This document shows, in pieces, positions 23,438 to 32,918 of a stretch of DNA of 64,000 nt. The stretch spans positions 1 through 64,000 of the forward strand of contig CAJNAR010000194.1 in the NCBI GenBank assembly GCA_905220665.1, read 5' to 3'. Within the stretch, counting starts at the first letter, position 1; each line of letters begins with the position of its first letter. Below the pieces are notes generated by a model, which saw nothing but the letters and a program-made list of their open reading frames with translations, was not told the origin of the DNA and did no database searches. This DNA comes from Albugo candida (Eukaryota; Oomycota; Peronosporomycetes; Albuginales; Albuginaceae). A program made the position numbers and the translations under genes.

Positions 23438-25474
23438 TCAATGCTTTCCCGTTGCAAGTATCTGTTGCAGCCGACCGCTGTAATTTCGAACAAGAGGCTG
23501 GTTGGGGTGTTGTGTACCAAAATCCAACGAACGAAGAATACTTGCGAAATTTGATGGCTGTGATCGAAAACCCATTTTTATGATTTTGTATGCGGTGACT
23601 TTTATATCGCAACGTAAATTGCAAAATATGTTCAAGTGCGTATATTTGAAACGGCTCGTAAGGATGTACGATGACGCAGTCGACACAACGTATGAATTAC
23701 TTATTGCTGCGATGCAAAATGCCAAGTGTCGGAATGCTTCTTTATGTTTATCCGTTCCTTGTTCAAACTGCAGAAACCATGCAGCGTCCTCGGATGAATC
23801 ATGACTCAGATGTCTGACCACATCTCGGAGGTTTCTATTTTGTTCAGATGGAGGAATAGAAAATTGAATGGATGCTGACATTTGCTCTTCCCGAGACATT
23901 GCATCTGAGCCGAGGCCCAGCAAGCTTATTCTCAAAAATGTACACATGCTTTCGAATAGACCCGACACCCATGTGCATTTCTTGGTACACCTAATTGCAG
24001 CTTCTTGCACATGTAGTTCCTGCTTGAAAAATACGAGGCTACTACTTCTTGAGGTCGGTTGGATCGATTCCACCAAGTCTTCCCAGCTACGCTTATGACT
24101 ATCGCTACTGGATTCGCCCAAGATACACTTCAAACAAGGCGGAATTGTAGCACCACCTCTACTTTCTATGTTTTTTACGTCAATTGGATGTGGATATGCA
24201 TCCCGTGCAAGAGCACTCGTTGAAAAATGCATACATTGATAAGATTTTGTCCATTTTGTGCCAAGATATTTAGCTTCGTTTTGAGATGATCCTAATATTT
24301 CAAAATTGGATAAAAGATCGTCCATTTTTCTGTTCGACTCCTTAGAAACCTTTTTGCAGATGTGTGGCACCAAACATTCCTTTTTGAATTTTGAGAGATC
24401 ATAATCGTAGCCAGTCAAGCCGACAAAGTATCCTTCTCGTTCGTTATTGTGCTGAATGAGAGGGCTGATGTTGTGCGAAGCACATAATAAGCAACTATTC
24501 ATGTGCAGTTGATCGTAAGCCACATTGAACACGAAATAGAAAAAAGGAACCGCGTCTTTTGAGCCTTTATGAGCGGAGTGTTCTTGTACCATATTGTACA
24601 GACACGCCACAGGACAATCGATTGCAGATCCTACCATGATAGTACCACAGGTAGTTTGGCAGTCTAGCATTTCTGTTTTAGTGGCACTAGATAGAAACGC
24701 CCATTGATATATTCCAAGGTCTGTTTTTCGGACAAAGAACCTTTCATATCTTTTATCAATGGCTAAGCATCGAACGCAGTCTTGGATCCACAATTCAGGC
24801 AGACCAAGTTGCAAAACTAAGCAAGATTTTGTTCTTCCTGCTTGTGTAATGGTGGGTGAATTCCGAGGCTTTTTCGATTGGTGATTGCGATTCACATTTT
24901 TCTCTCCTCCGAATGCATCGTAACCTTTAATCTCGCTGTTTTCTGGTACTTTATCCGAAGTATCACTGTGAAAAAGCACTTCTCTGGGTGCGTCATCTGT
25001 TTGTGTAGTCACAATAGCGCCAAATAGTAAAAACTGCTTCAACCTATGATTCTGTTTACTAAGCTCTCCTTTGTACGCAGCACCTACAACTTGAGGTTGA
25101 TTCGTCGCATGATTGCGTTTGTCACTCGGACTTGATTTCTTCGCTGCAAATTCTTCTGGTTGGATGTCTCTGTCCCGCTTCTTGTTCTGTTGGATACTGG
25201 CAAATGTATTGCAGTATTTACGAATGACCTCGAATGGAATATCATCAGAAATATCTGCAACCATCTCCAAGCTGATCGCTGCAGGCTTTCTTACAGCGTC
25301 AATTTTTCTCAAATCGTATGTGAAGTTTGCATACGGGACAAATGGTTGGATGCACTGGTGCAAGTCTGCATAGCTAAAAAGTCCATATGGCACAGTCATT
25401 TGGATCTCATATGTGTGACTAGGTCGTCCTTGCCAAAAATGAACAAGAACTTGAAGAGCGATGCTTAGTTTCAT
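23438..25474 (-). CDS. Secreted modular cysteine-rich protein, paralog 2
   Basis: This is an intronless 678-aa member of the three-gene family. An upstream in-frame Met at 25,540 would add 22 polar residues. I chose the Met at 25,474 because MKLSIALQVLVHFWQGRPSH is a normal signal peptide and aligns with paralogs 1 and 3. The mature protein starts YEIQMTVPYG. Cysteine modules lie at residues 233-287 (C-x2-C-x35-C-x3-C-x10-C), 328-373 (C-x2-C-x35-C-x5-C), 447-511 (C-x2-C-x45-C-x3-C-x10-C) and 587-618 (C-x30-C), with spacing identical to the paralogs. The block VFFKQELHVQEAAIRC in module 3 is almost invariant in the family. A KKPR basic patch at about 201 precedes module 1. Function is unknown; secretion is predicted. 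Confidence 0.85.
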   Translation of the reverse strand: MKLSIALQVLVHFWQGRPSHTYEIQMTVPYGLFSYADLHQCIQPFVPYANFTYDLRKIDAVRKPAAISLEMVADISDDIPFEVIRKYCNTFASIQQNKKRDRDIQPEEFAAKKSSPSDKRNHATNQPQVVGAAYKGELSKQNHRLKQFLLFGAIVTTQTDDAPREVLFHSDTSDKVPENSEIKGYDAFGGEKNVNRNHQSKKPRNSPTITQAGRTKSCLVLQLGLPELWIQDCVRCLAIDKRYERFFVRKTDLGIYQWAFLSSATKTEMLDCQTTCGTIMVGSAIDCPVACLYNMVQEHSAHKGSKDAVPFFYFVFNVAYDQLHMNSCLLCASHNISPLIQHNNEREGYFVGLTGYDYDLSKFKKECLVPHICKKVSKESNRKMDDLLSNFEILGSSQNEAKYLGTKWTKSYQCMHFSTSALARDAYPHPIDVKNIESRGGATIPPCLKCILGESSSDSHKRSWEDLVESIQPTSRSSSLVFFKQELHVQEAAIRCTKKCTWVSGLFESMCTFLRISLLGLGSDAMSREEQMSASIQFSIPPSEQNRNLRDVVRHLSHDSSEDAAWFLQFEQGTDKHKEAFRHLAFCIAAISNSYVVSTASSYILTSRFKYTHLNIFCNLRCDIKVTAYKIIKMGFRSQPSNFASILRSLDFGTQHPNQPLVRNYSGRLQQILATGKH

Positions 25475-27017
25475 CGTATACTGTAGCAGATGATATGTTT
25501 GTTTCCTAGTGCGTCTCGTACGGACGTCCACGTACTTCATTTATTGGGTATACACGCAGAAGAACAATACTGACCGTCCATCCATGTCGGTATACGTGAA
25601 ACATGTATAAGGTCATCTACCCGGCTCATGTGTGTATAATGTGAGCACCTCTATACATTACTGCACTTTGACTGATAAAGATGTAATACGATCGGTACGA
25701 GTCAGATATCCCTCATGCGCCATCCTGTCTAAACTGTAAATGAGTAGTCAATCTGTCAAGTGCTCGATCATTTAACTATGTGATGCCTTGGGCTGAGCAA
25801 TGAGTGTACATGAAATAGTTCGCAAAGATACCCCACAATGGCCTTCGTACTCGAGCAAATTGCTAATGCTTGTGAGCAGAATTTTTGATACGGTGCTTGG
25901 AGGTTGCTCTGCAATTCTTCTTCAAAGCACATAATTAAACACTAAATGCCGAGTGCTTTAGAACGAAACCAAATTAGCCACTTAGCGCAATAACTGATCA
26001 TTGAATCGAATTCTTCTTCCCATTGGTGATCTTCACAAAATGATGTATCAAATTGGTGTTATGAGCATTGCATTTCATGCAATCTACGATGATCGTGCAT
26101 CTTCAAGCCATAGAATGAAATTATCAAGTACATTCTGACCGCTGCAAATGTGATGGTATGGTACGACTCCTAACTTGCCTTATTTTTACACACGAAGGAC
26201 GCTTAAATCAGAACATATGGCTCTTCAACCAAGTCACGGCAGAAGATATTCATCAAGTCGAATGGACCGAAGAAGATGATGTGCACAACGTACAAATGCT
26301 AGCGCGCATGGTCCAGTTACTCAAATCGAACTGCAGCATGTTTGATCCGAGCAAGACTGTCTGAATTCGTCGATGCGCGCAATCCAAAAAACCAACATTT
26401 TCATAAGCCTATTACCCTTCAACTCTCCACTTGCTGCTCACCGCCCAGCATTATATATTCTTTCTCACACAAGAGCTAGTATACACGCGACCTTTGCAGG
26501 CGATGCGAAAGCTGCAGTTTGCTCGATACAATGAATTTGGAATCGCATGCTTCTCCTGACTCTTGATCTGGCCAAGTTCGTCGAGTCATGTAGCTGCCTA
26601 CCGAGCTCCTTTCGCGATTAACGATCGAGAGTGATGCTACACAATATCGCAATTAGAATGAGTAAAGGATTAAGCACTGACAAAGTGCTTGACATGGCCA
26701 GACGTCGACACAACGATCATGCTTCTCTTGAACATTTCATAATAAAATTTTAATTTCTTTCAGTGAGCGGAGGGATTTCGGGCACATTTGGATGCTCAAT
26801 CGAACGTAACAATACAGTTTGCTCTTCACGTAACTTCGCAGTCATCCGATATTGTCCTTTATGGTCCAGTGCGTCACTAAATGCTCAAAGATATTGCCTC
26901 AAAAGTGTCGGAAACTATAATCAAATTTCGCAGAATCAGCATCAAATCGTGGATGAGTGGCTGAGACCGGAAGGTAGGCACCCTTTATGGAAAGCTGGCA
27001 AGACTCAAGCACGTATT
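25475..27017. other. Upstream flank of paralog 2, duplicated
   Basis: This flank is alignable with the flank of paralog 1 (7,780-9,290 plus 21,480-22,190). It holds the plus-strand gene remnant described separately, and otherwise nothing recognisable. The flank ends at the target site of Copia element A. Confidence 0.5.
26158..27010 (+). pseudogene. Decayed gene remnant, unit 2 copy
   Basis: A plus-strand stretch of 68 codons (26,158-26,364) reads VTAEDIHQVEWTEEDDVHNV and is followed, after stops, by LSHTRASIHATFAGDAKAA (about 26,466). A 101-codon open stretch then begins near 26,763 (SGGISGTFGCSIER ... VDEWLRPEGRHPLW). The last part follows a pyrimidine-rich TTTCTTTCAG that could be an old splice acceptor. 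The same pieces occur in the same order at 21,480-22,200. No domain is recognised, and the frame is not continuous. It could instead be an expressed gene with unusual exons, but that is less likely. Confidence 0.4.
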
Positions 27018-27022
27018 GACTA

Positions 27023-27213
27023 TATTAGAAACCGTACAAAAGATAACACACAAAGACTTGTTGTTTAAAAGGTATATTGGGAACTCCCTTAGCAACTATC
27101 TTATGTCTCTCTGCGACCTTTCACTGCATACGGCTATTCAGGAGATGGTGACCTTCCACCAGTGGAGGTCTTCCACTTACCGTCGCTGCAATCAGTAGAT
27201 CCGGTTTCCAACA
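27023..27213 (-). repeat. Copia A 3' LTR
   Basis: This is a 191-bp copy reading TGTTGGAAACCGG at its minus-strand 5' end. It is preceded outside by the target-site duplication GACTA at 27,018-27,022. Confidence 0.9.
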
Positions 27214-27228
27214 CGCCCTCCTCCAAAG

Positions 27229-28400
27229 TTAGTCCATCACTTTGGAAAGGTGTAGTTTGGTCATACCGATCATTGAGCTCAATCTTTCGAGCCTTTCACT
27301 GGCAAGAGGCATTATCATGATTTCTGATGGATTTAAGTCAGTCTTGACTTTCCATAACTCCACATTTCCTTTTGCCACTTGATCTCGGACGTAATGCCAA
27401 CGCAGTTCAATGTGTCTTGTTCTACGGCTGTACGTAGGATTCGTTGCCATGACATAGGCCGCTTGATTGTCAATCCCCATACGGAAGATCGGCTTGACGT
27501 TTGAGAAAACTTGTAATAAAACGTTCCGGAGCCCTTGTACTTCCATACAAGCTTCGCATGCCGCGACATATTCTGCCTCTGCAGTTGACTGGGCCACGAC
27601 GCTATGGCGTCTGGAAGCCCGTGATATTGCACCTCCATCAAGTCAGTGCACGAAACCGGTAACGCTTTTCGTGTTTCGGGGTCATTTCCCCAGTAGCCAT
27701 CGACAGTCAAAATTGATTGTTCTACTTCTGTCATATTTCGAGAGTATACAATTCCTTGTGTCGTCGTGCCAATCAGGTACCTTAGGACTCTTTTTGCGGC
27801 TCCGATGTGCTGCTGCGTAGGATTCTGTACGTAGCCGCTTAATTGTCCAACGGGATGCGCGTGGTCAGGTCTGGTACAAGTCGCGAGGTACATCAACGAC
27901 CCGACGAGCTCTCGGTATGGAAAAGTCTTTCCATTTGCGGGTGTTTTTTTCCTTTATTTCATATATGTGTCCACCACAGTCAAACGTGTGTTGGTCTCCA
28001 TCGGCATTCTGCCTGGGTGAGCATTACCGAAATTAAAGCGCTCAAAAAATTTCTTGGCAATACTTTGTCTGGTGGATCTTTGTGGAATGTTTGTTCTGTA
28101 CCACCTGCACATCCAAGTACGTGTTTCAACAGACCTTGATCTTTCAACCCATAGCACTTGTTCAGCAACTCAAAGATTTTGATTTTGAAGTCTAGATTTT
28201 TGGTTGCGCATAAAATGTCATCCACGTAGAAAAGTACAATCGTGAATTCGCCGTCATGATCGTAGAAGTAGAGGCATGGTTCTATCGTAGATTGCATAAA
28301 TCTATAAACAACAAACCAGCGATTCACTTCGCTTTTCCACTCTCTTCCAGATTGACGTAATCCGTAGAGTGCTTTGTCAATGATGTAGACCATCCCTTTG
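27229..28400 (-). pseudogene. Copia A reverse transcriptase (C-terminal half) and RNase H
   Basis: Three minus-strand frames cover the enzyme: 28,393-27,980 (KALYGLRQSGREW, VLFYVDDILCAT), 27,896-27,333 (MMYLATCTRPDHAH, AAKRVLRYLIGTT) and 27,597-27,229 (AQSTAEAEYVAACEA, DNQAAYVMATNPTYSRRTRHIEL). They are consecutive parts of one Copia protein split by at least two frameshifts. Catalytic YVDD and the RNase H AEAEY motif are preserved. The end lies directly against the polypurine tract. Confidence 0.85.
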
Positions 28401-28563
28401 TTTTTGCAAGGATAGCCTTAGGAGTCCTCCAGAAATTGCTTGATGCTCAGGGGGCATTAGGCGGTATTAATGTTACCCTGATAAATTGTGAGATCTTGTA
28501 AGATGCACACCGCAACAAACATCTTGAATGTAGCCATGCGTGCCACAGGGGCGAAGGTATCCT

Positions 28564-29445
28564 TTAAATTCGATACCCAGGCCTCTGCTTGTCACCCCTC
28601 GCCACAACTCGTGTCTTGAACCTCACCACGCAGCCTAACTGATCTGTCTTGAGATCGAGGACCCACATTGTTCTGATAGTTTGTTGTCCACTTGAAATAT
28701 CCGAACGCGGAATTTCCCTCAACACTTCTTTGCCTTTTAAAGAGTCCATTTCAGTATTCATTGCATTGCGCCATAATTCTGCGTGTTTTGATCGCATGGC
28801 TTGGTGATAATTCATAAGGATTTTAATGTCCTTTTCGTGTAATCCACGCTGCCCACGACGATCCATGTTTGATGTCTTGAATGTTGAATACACCTTGTAA
28901 TGATCTAATGCCTCAAGTCCATTTTCTACTCTATTCTTAGACGGCAGTGAATGTTTCAATTTAGCAGCTTTCAGTAGCTTTGCATGTATCTTGGTGCGTT
29001 TCCTTTCGCGCATCCGTCGAATTCCGACTCCCCTTGGACGTCGATGTCCAATTGATTGATTGTAGGGGATCGCTAGTTGCTGCCTGGTACTATGCTCCAT
29101 TTCAAGTTCACGTTCGTTCTTTGGTTCAATAAAATAGTTGTGTTTTTGCTCATCGTCTTGCGAGTTGTCTACGATTTCTTCCACTGTAGCCAGATCTGCG
29201 ACGTGACCGTCTGACTCGGCATCCCAATTCTCGAGTTTGCTATCAGTTCCACTGCTAGCAATATCATTGTCAAAAACTTCGCTGACCTCTGCTTCCCAAT
29301 CTGAGCTTGTATCAGCTTGGGTATTCTGTTCAGCCTGCAAATTTGCCGTAACTTCACGAACAAAGTCATGAGTTTTGCTTTCCAGCGCTTCGTTGGAATC
29401 ACTGTTTACAAAGACGACACTGTTGCTCAGTATGTCTTCCCACAC
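28564..29445 (-). pseudogene. Copia A integrase-RT linker and RT start
   Basis: The 293-aa open stretch is an acidic linker followed by a basic region and then the first reverse-transcriptase block: MWVLDLKTDQLGCVVRFKTRVVARG in shortened form, with LWRNAMNTEMDSL before it. It is separated by a short gap from the integrase upstream and by a frameshift from the rest of the reverse transcriptase. Confidence 0.75.
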
Positions 29446-29532
29446 GAGTTTCTATTCACTATCAAGATCATCCGGTGGTGTCTCCACCTCCTGATCTTCG
29501 CCTAATATTGTCCCCTTGCAACTTTTTGTTGA

Positions 29533-30531
29533 TTACATGGCGACATCGTCGCAATTTCCTGTTGATTTCATATCAACATTGCTACACACATACTGCTTAT
29601 CGGCGATATCGCAGTCTACTAGCTGGTGAAATACGTCTTGGTTTTCCTCAGTAAGATTGTCCAGTTCCTCCTCTTCAATGAAGTCATCAAATGCCTGTAA
29701 CCATCTCTTGACTTCATGTGAATATGTGGATTCATGACGGTCCTTGTACGTGATTGATTCATTTATTTTCACATCTGAAACGAATCCCTTCTTGTGTTTG
29801 GTTGGGAAGTACACTTTACAACCCACAATGTATTCGCAGTAGCCTAACAAGAATCCAATTCTGCAGTTCATGCTCATTTTCTTTCTTTTTGAGACGGGGA
29901 TATGACAGTAAGTCAATGACCCAAATAGTTGCAGGTGATTGATGTCCGGCTTAGAACCAAACAGGGACTCGTATGGCGTACATGCTGCACCTTTGCAGTC
30001 CACACGATTCTTGATGTAAATTGCATTCTCTAATGCATGCACCCAGAAGGACTTCGGAGTTCCAGATTTATGCATCATTGTCTTCATCATTCCGATCAAT
30101 GGCTGGTGTGTTCGCTCTACCAGGTCAAGCCGAGATACGTTTGGTCCAACCTTGGTGTGCACTATGCCATTTTTGGTATACCAGTCCTCCATTGTTCCAT
30201 TGCAGACCTGTTGTCCTTTATCGGTCAGGACTTGTCGCACCAAATTTTCCTGTTGCACGTTTTGGTCGAGTTCATGGGCATGCTGTCGCTCTGCCCACTT
30301 GATATAATTTTTCAAGTGCTCATTTACTTCGCCTTCGGTCTTAGACTTTAACATGAAAGCCTTCACGTAGCGTGAATATCCGTCCATGACCACGAGAACA
30401 GAAGAATATGGCGAGCCATTGTTTACTCCGGGAATAATCAGGTCTGCAAAGATAATGTCAGTTACTCTCGCCATTTTCCTGTCGATAGTACCATTGACAA
30501 GGTTCATATCCTTTATTGATGAGCTTTGCAA
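29533..30531 (-). pseudogene. Copia A integrase core
   Basis: This is a continuous 332-aa stretch with the DDE integrase core: DIIFADLIIPG (first Asp), YSSVLVVMDGYSRY, VLTDKGQQVCNG (second Asp) and, instead of the usual Glu block, RLDLVERTHQPLIGMMKTM. The TPYESLFGSKPDINHLQLFG block that follows is typical of Copia. Its N-terminus follows the gag zinc knuckle almost directly, so the protease and most of the pre-integrase domain are absent. The frame may be open only by chance of recent insertion. Confidence 0.8.
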
Positions 30532-30562
30532 CTTCTCCCATCACAACTTCGCGCTTTTTTGT

Positions 30563-30775
30563 TCACCCGAACGAGCATGATTTGAATCTTCCGCTTTTTA
30601 TTCCATCCAAATTTGGACAATCACGTTTAAAATGATCTCCACCGCAATGAAAGCAACCATCAGTTCCAATTCTTGCTCCTGGTTTTCTGTCAGCATGGTT
30701 ATATGTCTTCTTGCCGTGCTGAGTTTTTGCCTTGTGTATACCGGTCTTTTTTTCGTTGCTTGTTTCCGAAAGCAT
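30563..30775 (-). pseudogene. Copia A gag zinc knuckle fragment
   Basis: CFHCGGDHFKRDC is a C-x2-C-x3-H-x4-C zinc knuckle (the His position fits with a one-residue shorter loop than usual). It is preceded by a lysine-rich stretch. It ends only about 60 bp before the integrase reading begins. Confidence 0.75.
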
Positions 30776-31129
30776 GGTTTACCTAGTCTTCGTTTCTTGG
30801 TTCTGCGGTAATTATCATCTCTCGAAGCAGTTCCGGTGTTTATTTTGCCATGTTCGTGCTGAATAACACTTTACTCCTTAATTCATCATAGCACGCCTGT
30901 GATGGAAGACTTCTTAACATGCGATCCACCATCTGCAAGTCATTTACGAGTGATCCTCAATCTGCAAGTCATTTACGGGTGATCCTAAATCTGCAAGTTG
31001 ATTCTTGATATCGAAAAGTTTGTAGAGATGGCTTCGTACGTTTCCTTTTCCACGCAGATGAGTCCTGTGTACCTCGTCCTGCAAGCGATACACCTTCTGC
31101 GCAGTCATAGCAGGATTTGTTTTGCCCTC

Positions 31130-31740
31130 CTAGATCGATACGAGCTCAGCCCACATCTCTGTGCCGATACTTCTCATCATCACTTGTTTCGCAAGTTTCA
31201 TTGAGAGTGATCCTTGGTTAAGAATTTTGATTTTGGCTTGCTTTTTCTTGAATTCGCCCTTCTCTTCGTCGTTCCAGCTTATGTCTTGGCACTCTTCGCC
31301 AATAGCGATCTGGTCTAATAACCTTTTCCGAACGCATTCATCATGGCATGTTTGTAGATTGTCAAGGATTTCATTACACTGGTTATCTGGTTTTTTAACT
31401 GCCTTCCTTATCTTATCATGAGTCCCTGACCGTGTGAATATCACTTAAGTCTGACTTCAAACCTAGGGAGGCAGATATTTTCCAAGCTTATTGCTTGGGT
31501 GGGCTCAACCGCTGCCCACACTGCCGGGAATCGGGCTAACGACCTCCGGCAGGGGGTCCGTGCGCTCAAGTGCTTAACCGACTGAGCTGGGGTGCGGACC
31601 CCCATGGCATGTTTGTAGAATGTCCAGTCGTCTGCATTCCAGTGTATGGGAGTCCCCGCATGCCCAATCGTGAATTCGTTGCGTTCTTCTCCGACGCTGT
31701 CGGAGTCTGACAATGAAGATAAGTTCTATCTTTTGTGTCG
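31130..31740 (-). pseudogene. Copia A gag N-terminal part, interrupted by SINE
   Basis: The N-terminal gag stretch (from about 31,713, WNADDWTFYKHAM) is cut by a 244-bp SINE and resumes near 31,341 as ...RLLDQIAIGEECQDISW and further to about 31,130. The duplicated 17-bp site lies inside the codons for FYKHAM. The gag is therefore non-functional in this copy. Confidence 0.7.
31359..31602 (-). mobile_element. tRNA-derived SINE inserted in Copia A gag
   Basis: The 244-bp insertion is bounded by the perfect 17-bp direct repeat catggcatgtttgtaga (31,342-31,358 and 31,603-31,619). Read on the minus strand, it begins with a tRNA-like head: CAGCTCAGTCGGTTAAGCA resembles an A box and CCCGATTCCCGG a B box (the internal RNA polymerase III promoter). 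It continues with about 160 bp of unrelated body and ends ...CAGTGTAATGAAATCCTTGACAA without a long poly-A. SINEs carry no protein and move with LINE enzymes. A LINE is present at the left of this window, but no shared 3' end was established. Confidence 0.85.
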
Positions 31741-31790
31741 CGTCGGTCGCGTAGCACCGCGTAGTCTCTGGGTGCTTGGGCTCATAAGCC

Positions 31791-31980
31791 CATTAGAAAC
31801 CGTACAAAAGATAACACACAAAGACTTGCTGTTTGGAAGTATATTGGGAAATCCCTTAGCAACTATCTTATGTCTCTCTGCGACCTTGCACTGCCTACGA
31901 CTATTCAGGAGATGGTGACCTTCCACCAGTGGAGGTCTTCAACTTACCGTCGCTGCAATCAGTAGATCCGGTTTCCAACA
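31791..31980 (-). repeat. Copia A 5' LTR
   Basis: This 190-bp copy is followed outside by GACTA at 31,981-31,985, the second target-site duplication. It differs from the left copy at about ten sites and one indel. Confidence 0.9.
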
Positions 31981-31985
31981 GACTA

Positions 31986-32918
31986 ATTGAAGTAATCTCA
32001 AGAATCAGAGTTCGATCAATGGCTTCAGCGTCTTCTATGTGTATTTTCTTTCTGGTGCCACATGTAAGCCTATATAATGTATCAATGCGGTAAGCAATGA
32101 ATGATAGGCTTCGGCCATTTTGAATCACGCATCACACGTTGGAAAACCACCCGCTCCACTGAAAAAATTGCTCTAATCTCGTATAAAAGCTCATCGGAAG
32201 TAAACTAGGGCGTCAAAGAAGTATCCCGACTTGGATAAAATCACCTCTGCGATGATCTGTGAGATGATATCCCAAATACTGATGCGCATACGCCTAAAGT
32301 GTCAGAGCCATCACAAGTAAACTCAGTGATGACACGTACCTCTTCAGATATCGCATACGTCGTACACAGTACAGCAATAGGTATGTTGAGACTATAACTT
32401 TTAATTTTGCGAAATGTCAGATAATTTGATTGTGAACAATTTCGCTTAGCTGTTGTTGCATGGGGCTCCGATGTATTTGGGAAAAATTGCCTGTTGAATA
32501 ACATCCGCGGTGGCCAGATTACAAATGTTTGGCTCCGGGATATTTTCTGAGATCGTCGTCTTCTATCTTTGTCGAATTGGTGCTGCATTCTTCCATCACT
32601 TTGGCTCGGTGTTTTGCACGTGTATTGTATATGATTTCCAAGTGTTTTGAGGATGCAAGTTGTTTCTTTAACGTATTAAAACCATTATAGGCCATGGTAG
32701 TCATAAACTGGGGAACGAAAATATTGCTATGACACAATTAGACTATTCAAGGAGGAAATGTGTTCTTGGGATGTTGGTACGTTATGATCAGTTGCATCGA
32801 TTTGTTGCAAAGAAAACTCAATAAAAAGCGGAAGATATTTATTTTCTTGATTCTCAACCACAAAGATACTCCTAGCCGACTTTTACTACACGAGCTATTT
32901 GCTTCGTTTGACAAGCGC
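31986..32918. other. 3' side of unit 3 with minus-strand remnant
   Basis: Minus-strand frames of 115 aa (32,588-32,241) and 72 aa (32,737-32,519) share RQFFPNTSEPH and IAVLCTTYAISEEVRVITEF with 22,870-23,045 in unit 2. They probably descend from a gene that was duplicated with the units. No domain is recognised. Bases 32,700-32,918 are the shared 3' flank of paralog 3. Confidence 0.4.

Larger units (their letters stand above)
27023..31980 (-). mobile_element. Copia-type LTR retrotransposon A with target-site duplications
   Basis: This 4,958-bp element lies on the minus strand. Its LTRs (27,023-27,213 and 31,791-31,980) differ at only about ten positions. It is flanked by the direct repeat GACTA (27,018-27,022 and 31,981-31,985). 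A purine tract ctttggaggagggcg ends immediately before the 3' LTR (27,214-27,228, minus strand). A TTATGAGCCCA primer-binding-site-like sequence lies 3 nt inside the 5' LTR (31,777-31,787). Gag, integrase, reverse transcriptase and RNase H are present, but no protease is visible. The gag region carries a SINE. The element sits between secreted-gene units 2 and 3. Confidence 0.9.

Noticed and set aside
28564..29445. 293-aa minus-strand frame as a host gene
   Set aside because: Its C-terminal end reads as the first reverse-transcriptase block of Copia A, so it is element sequence.
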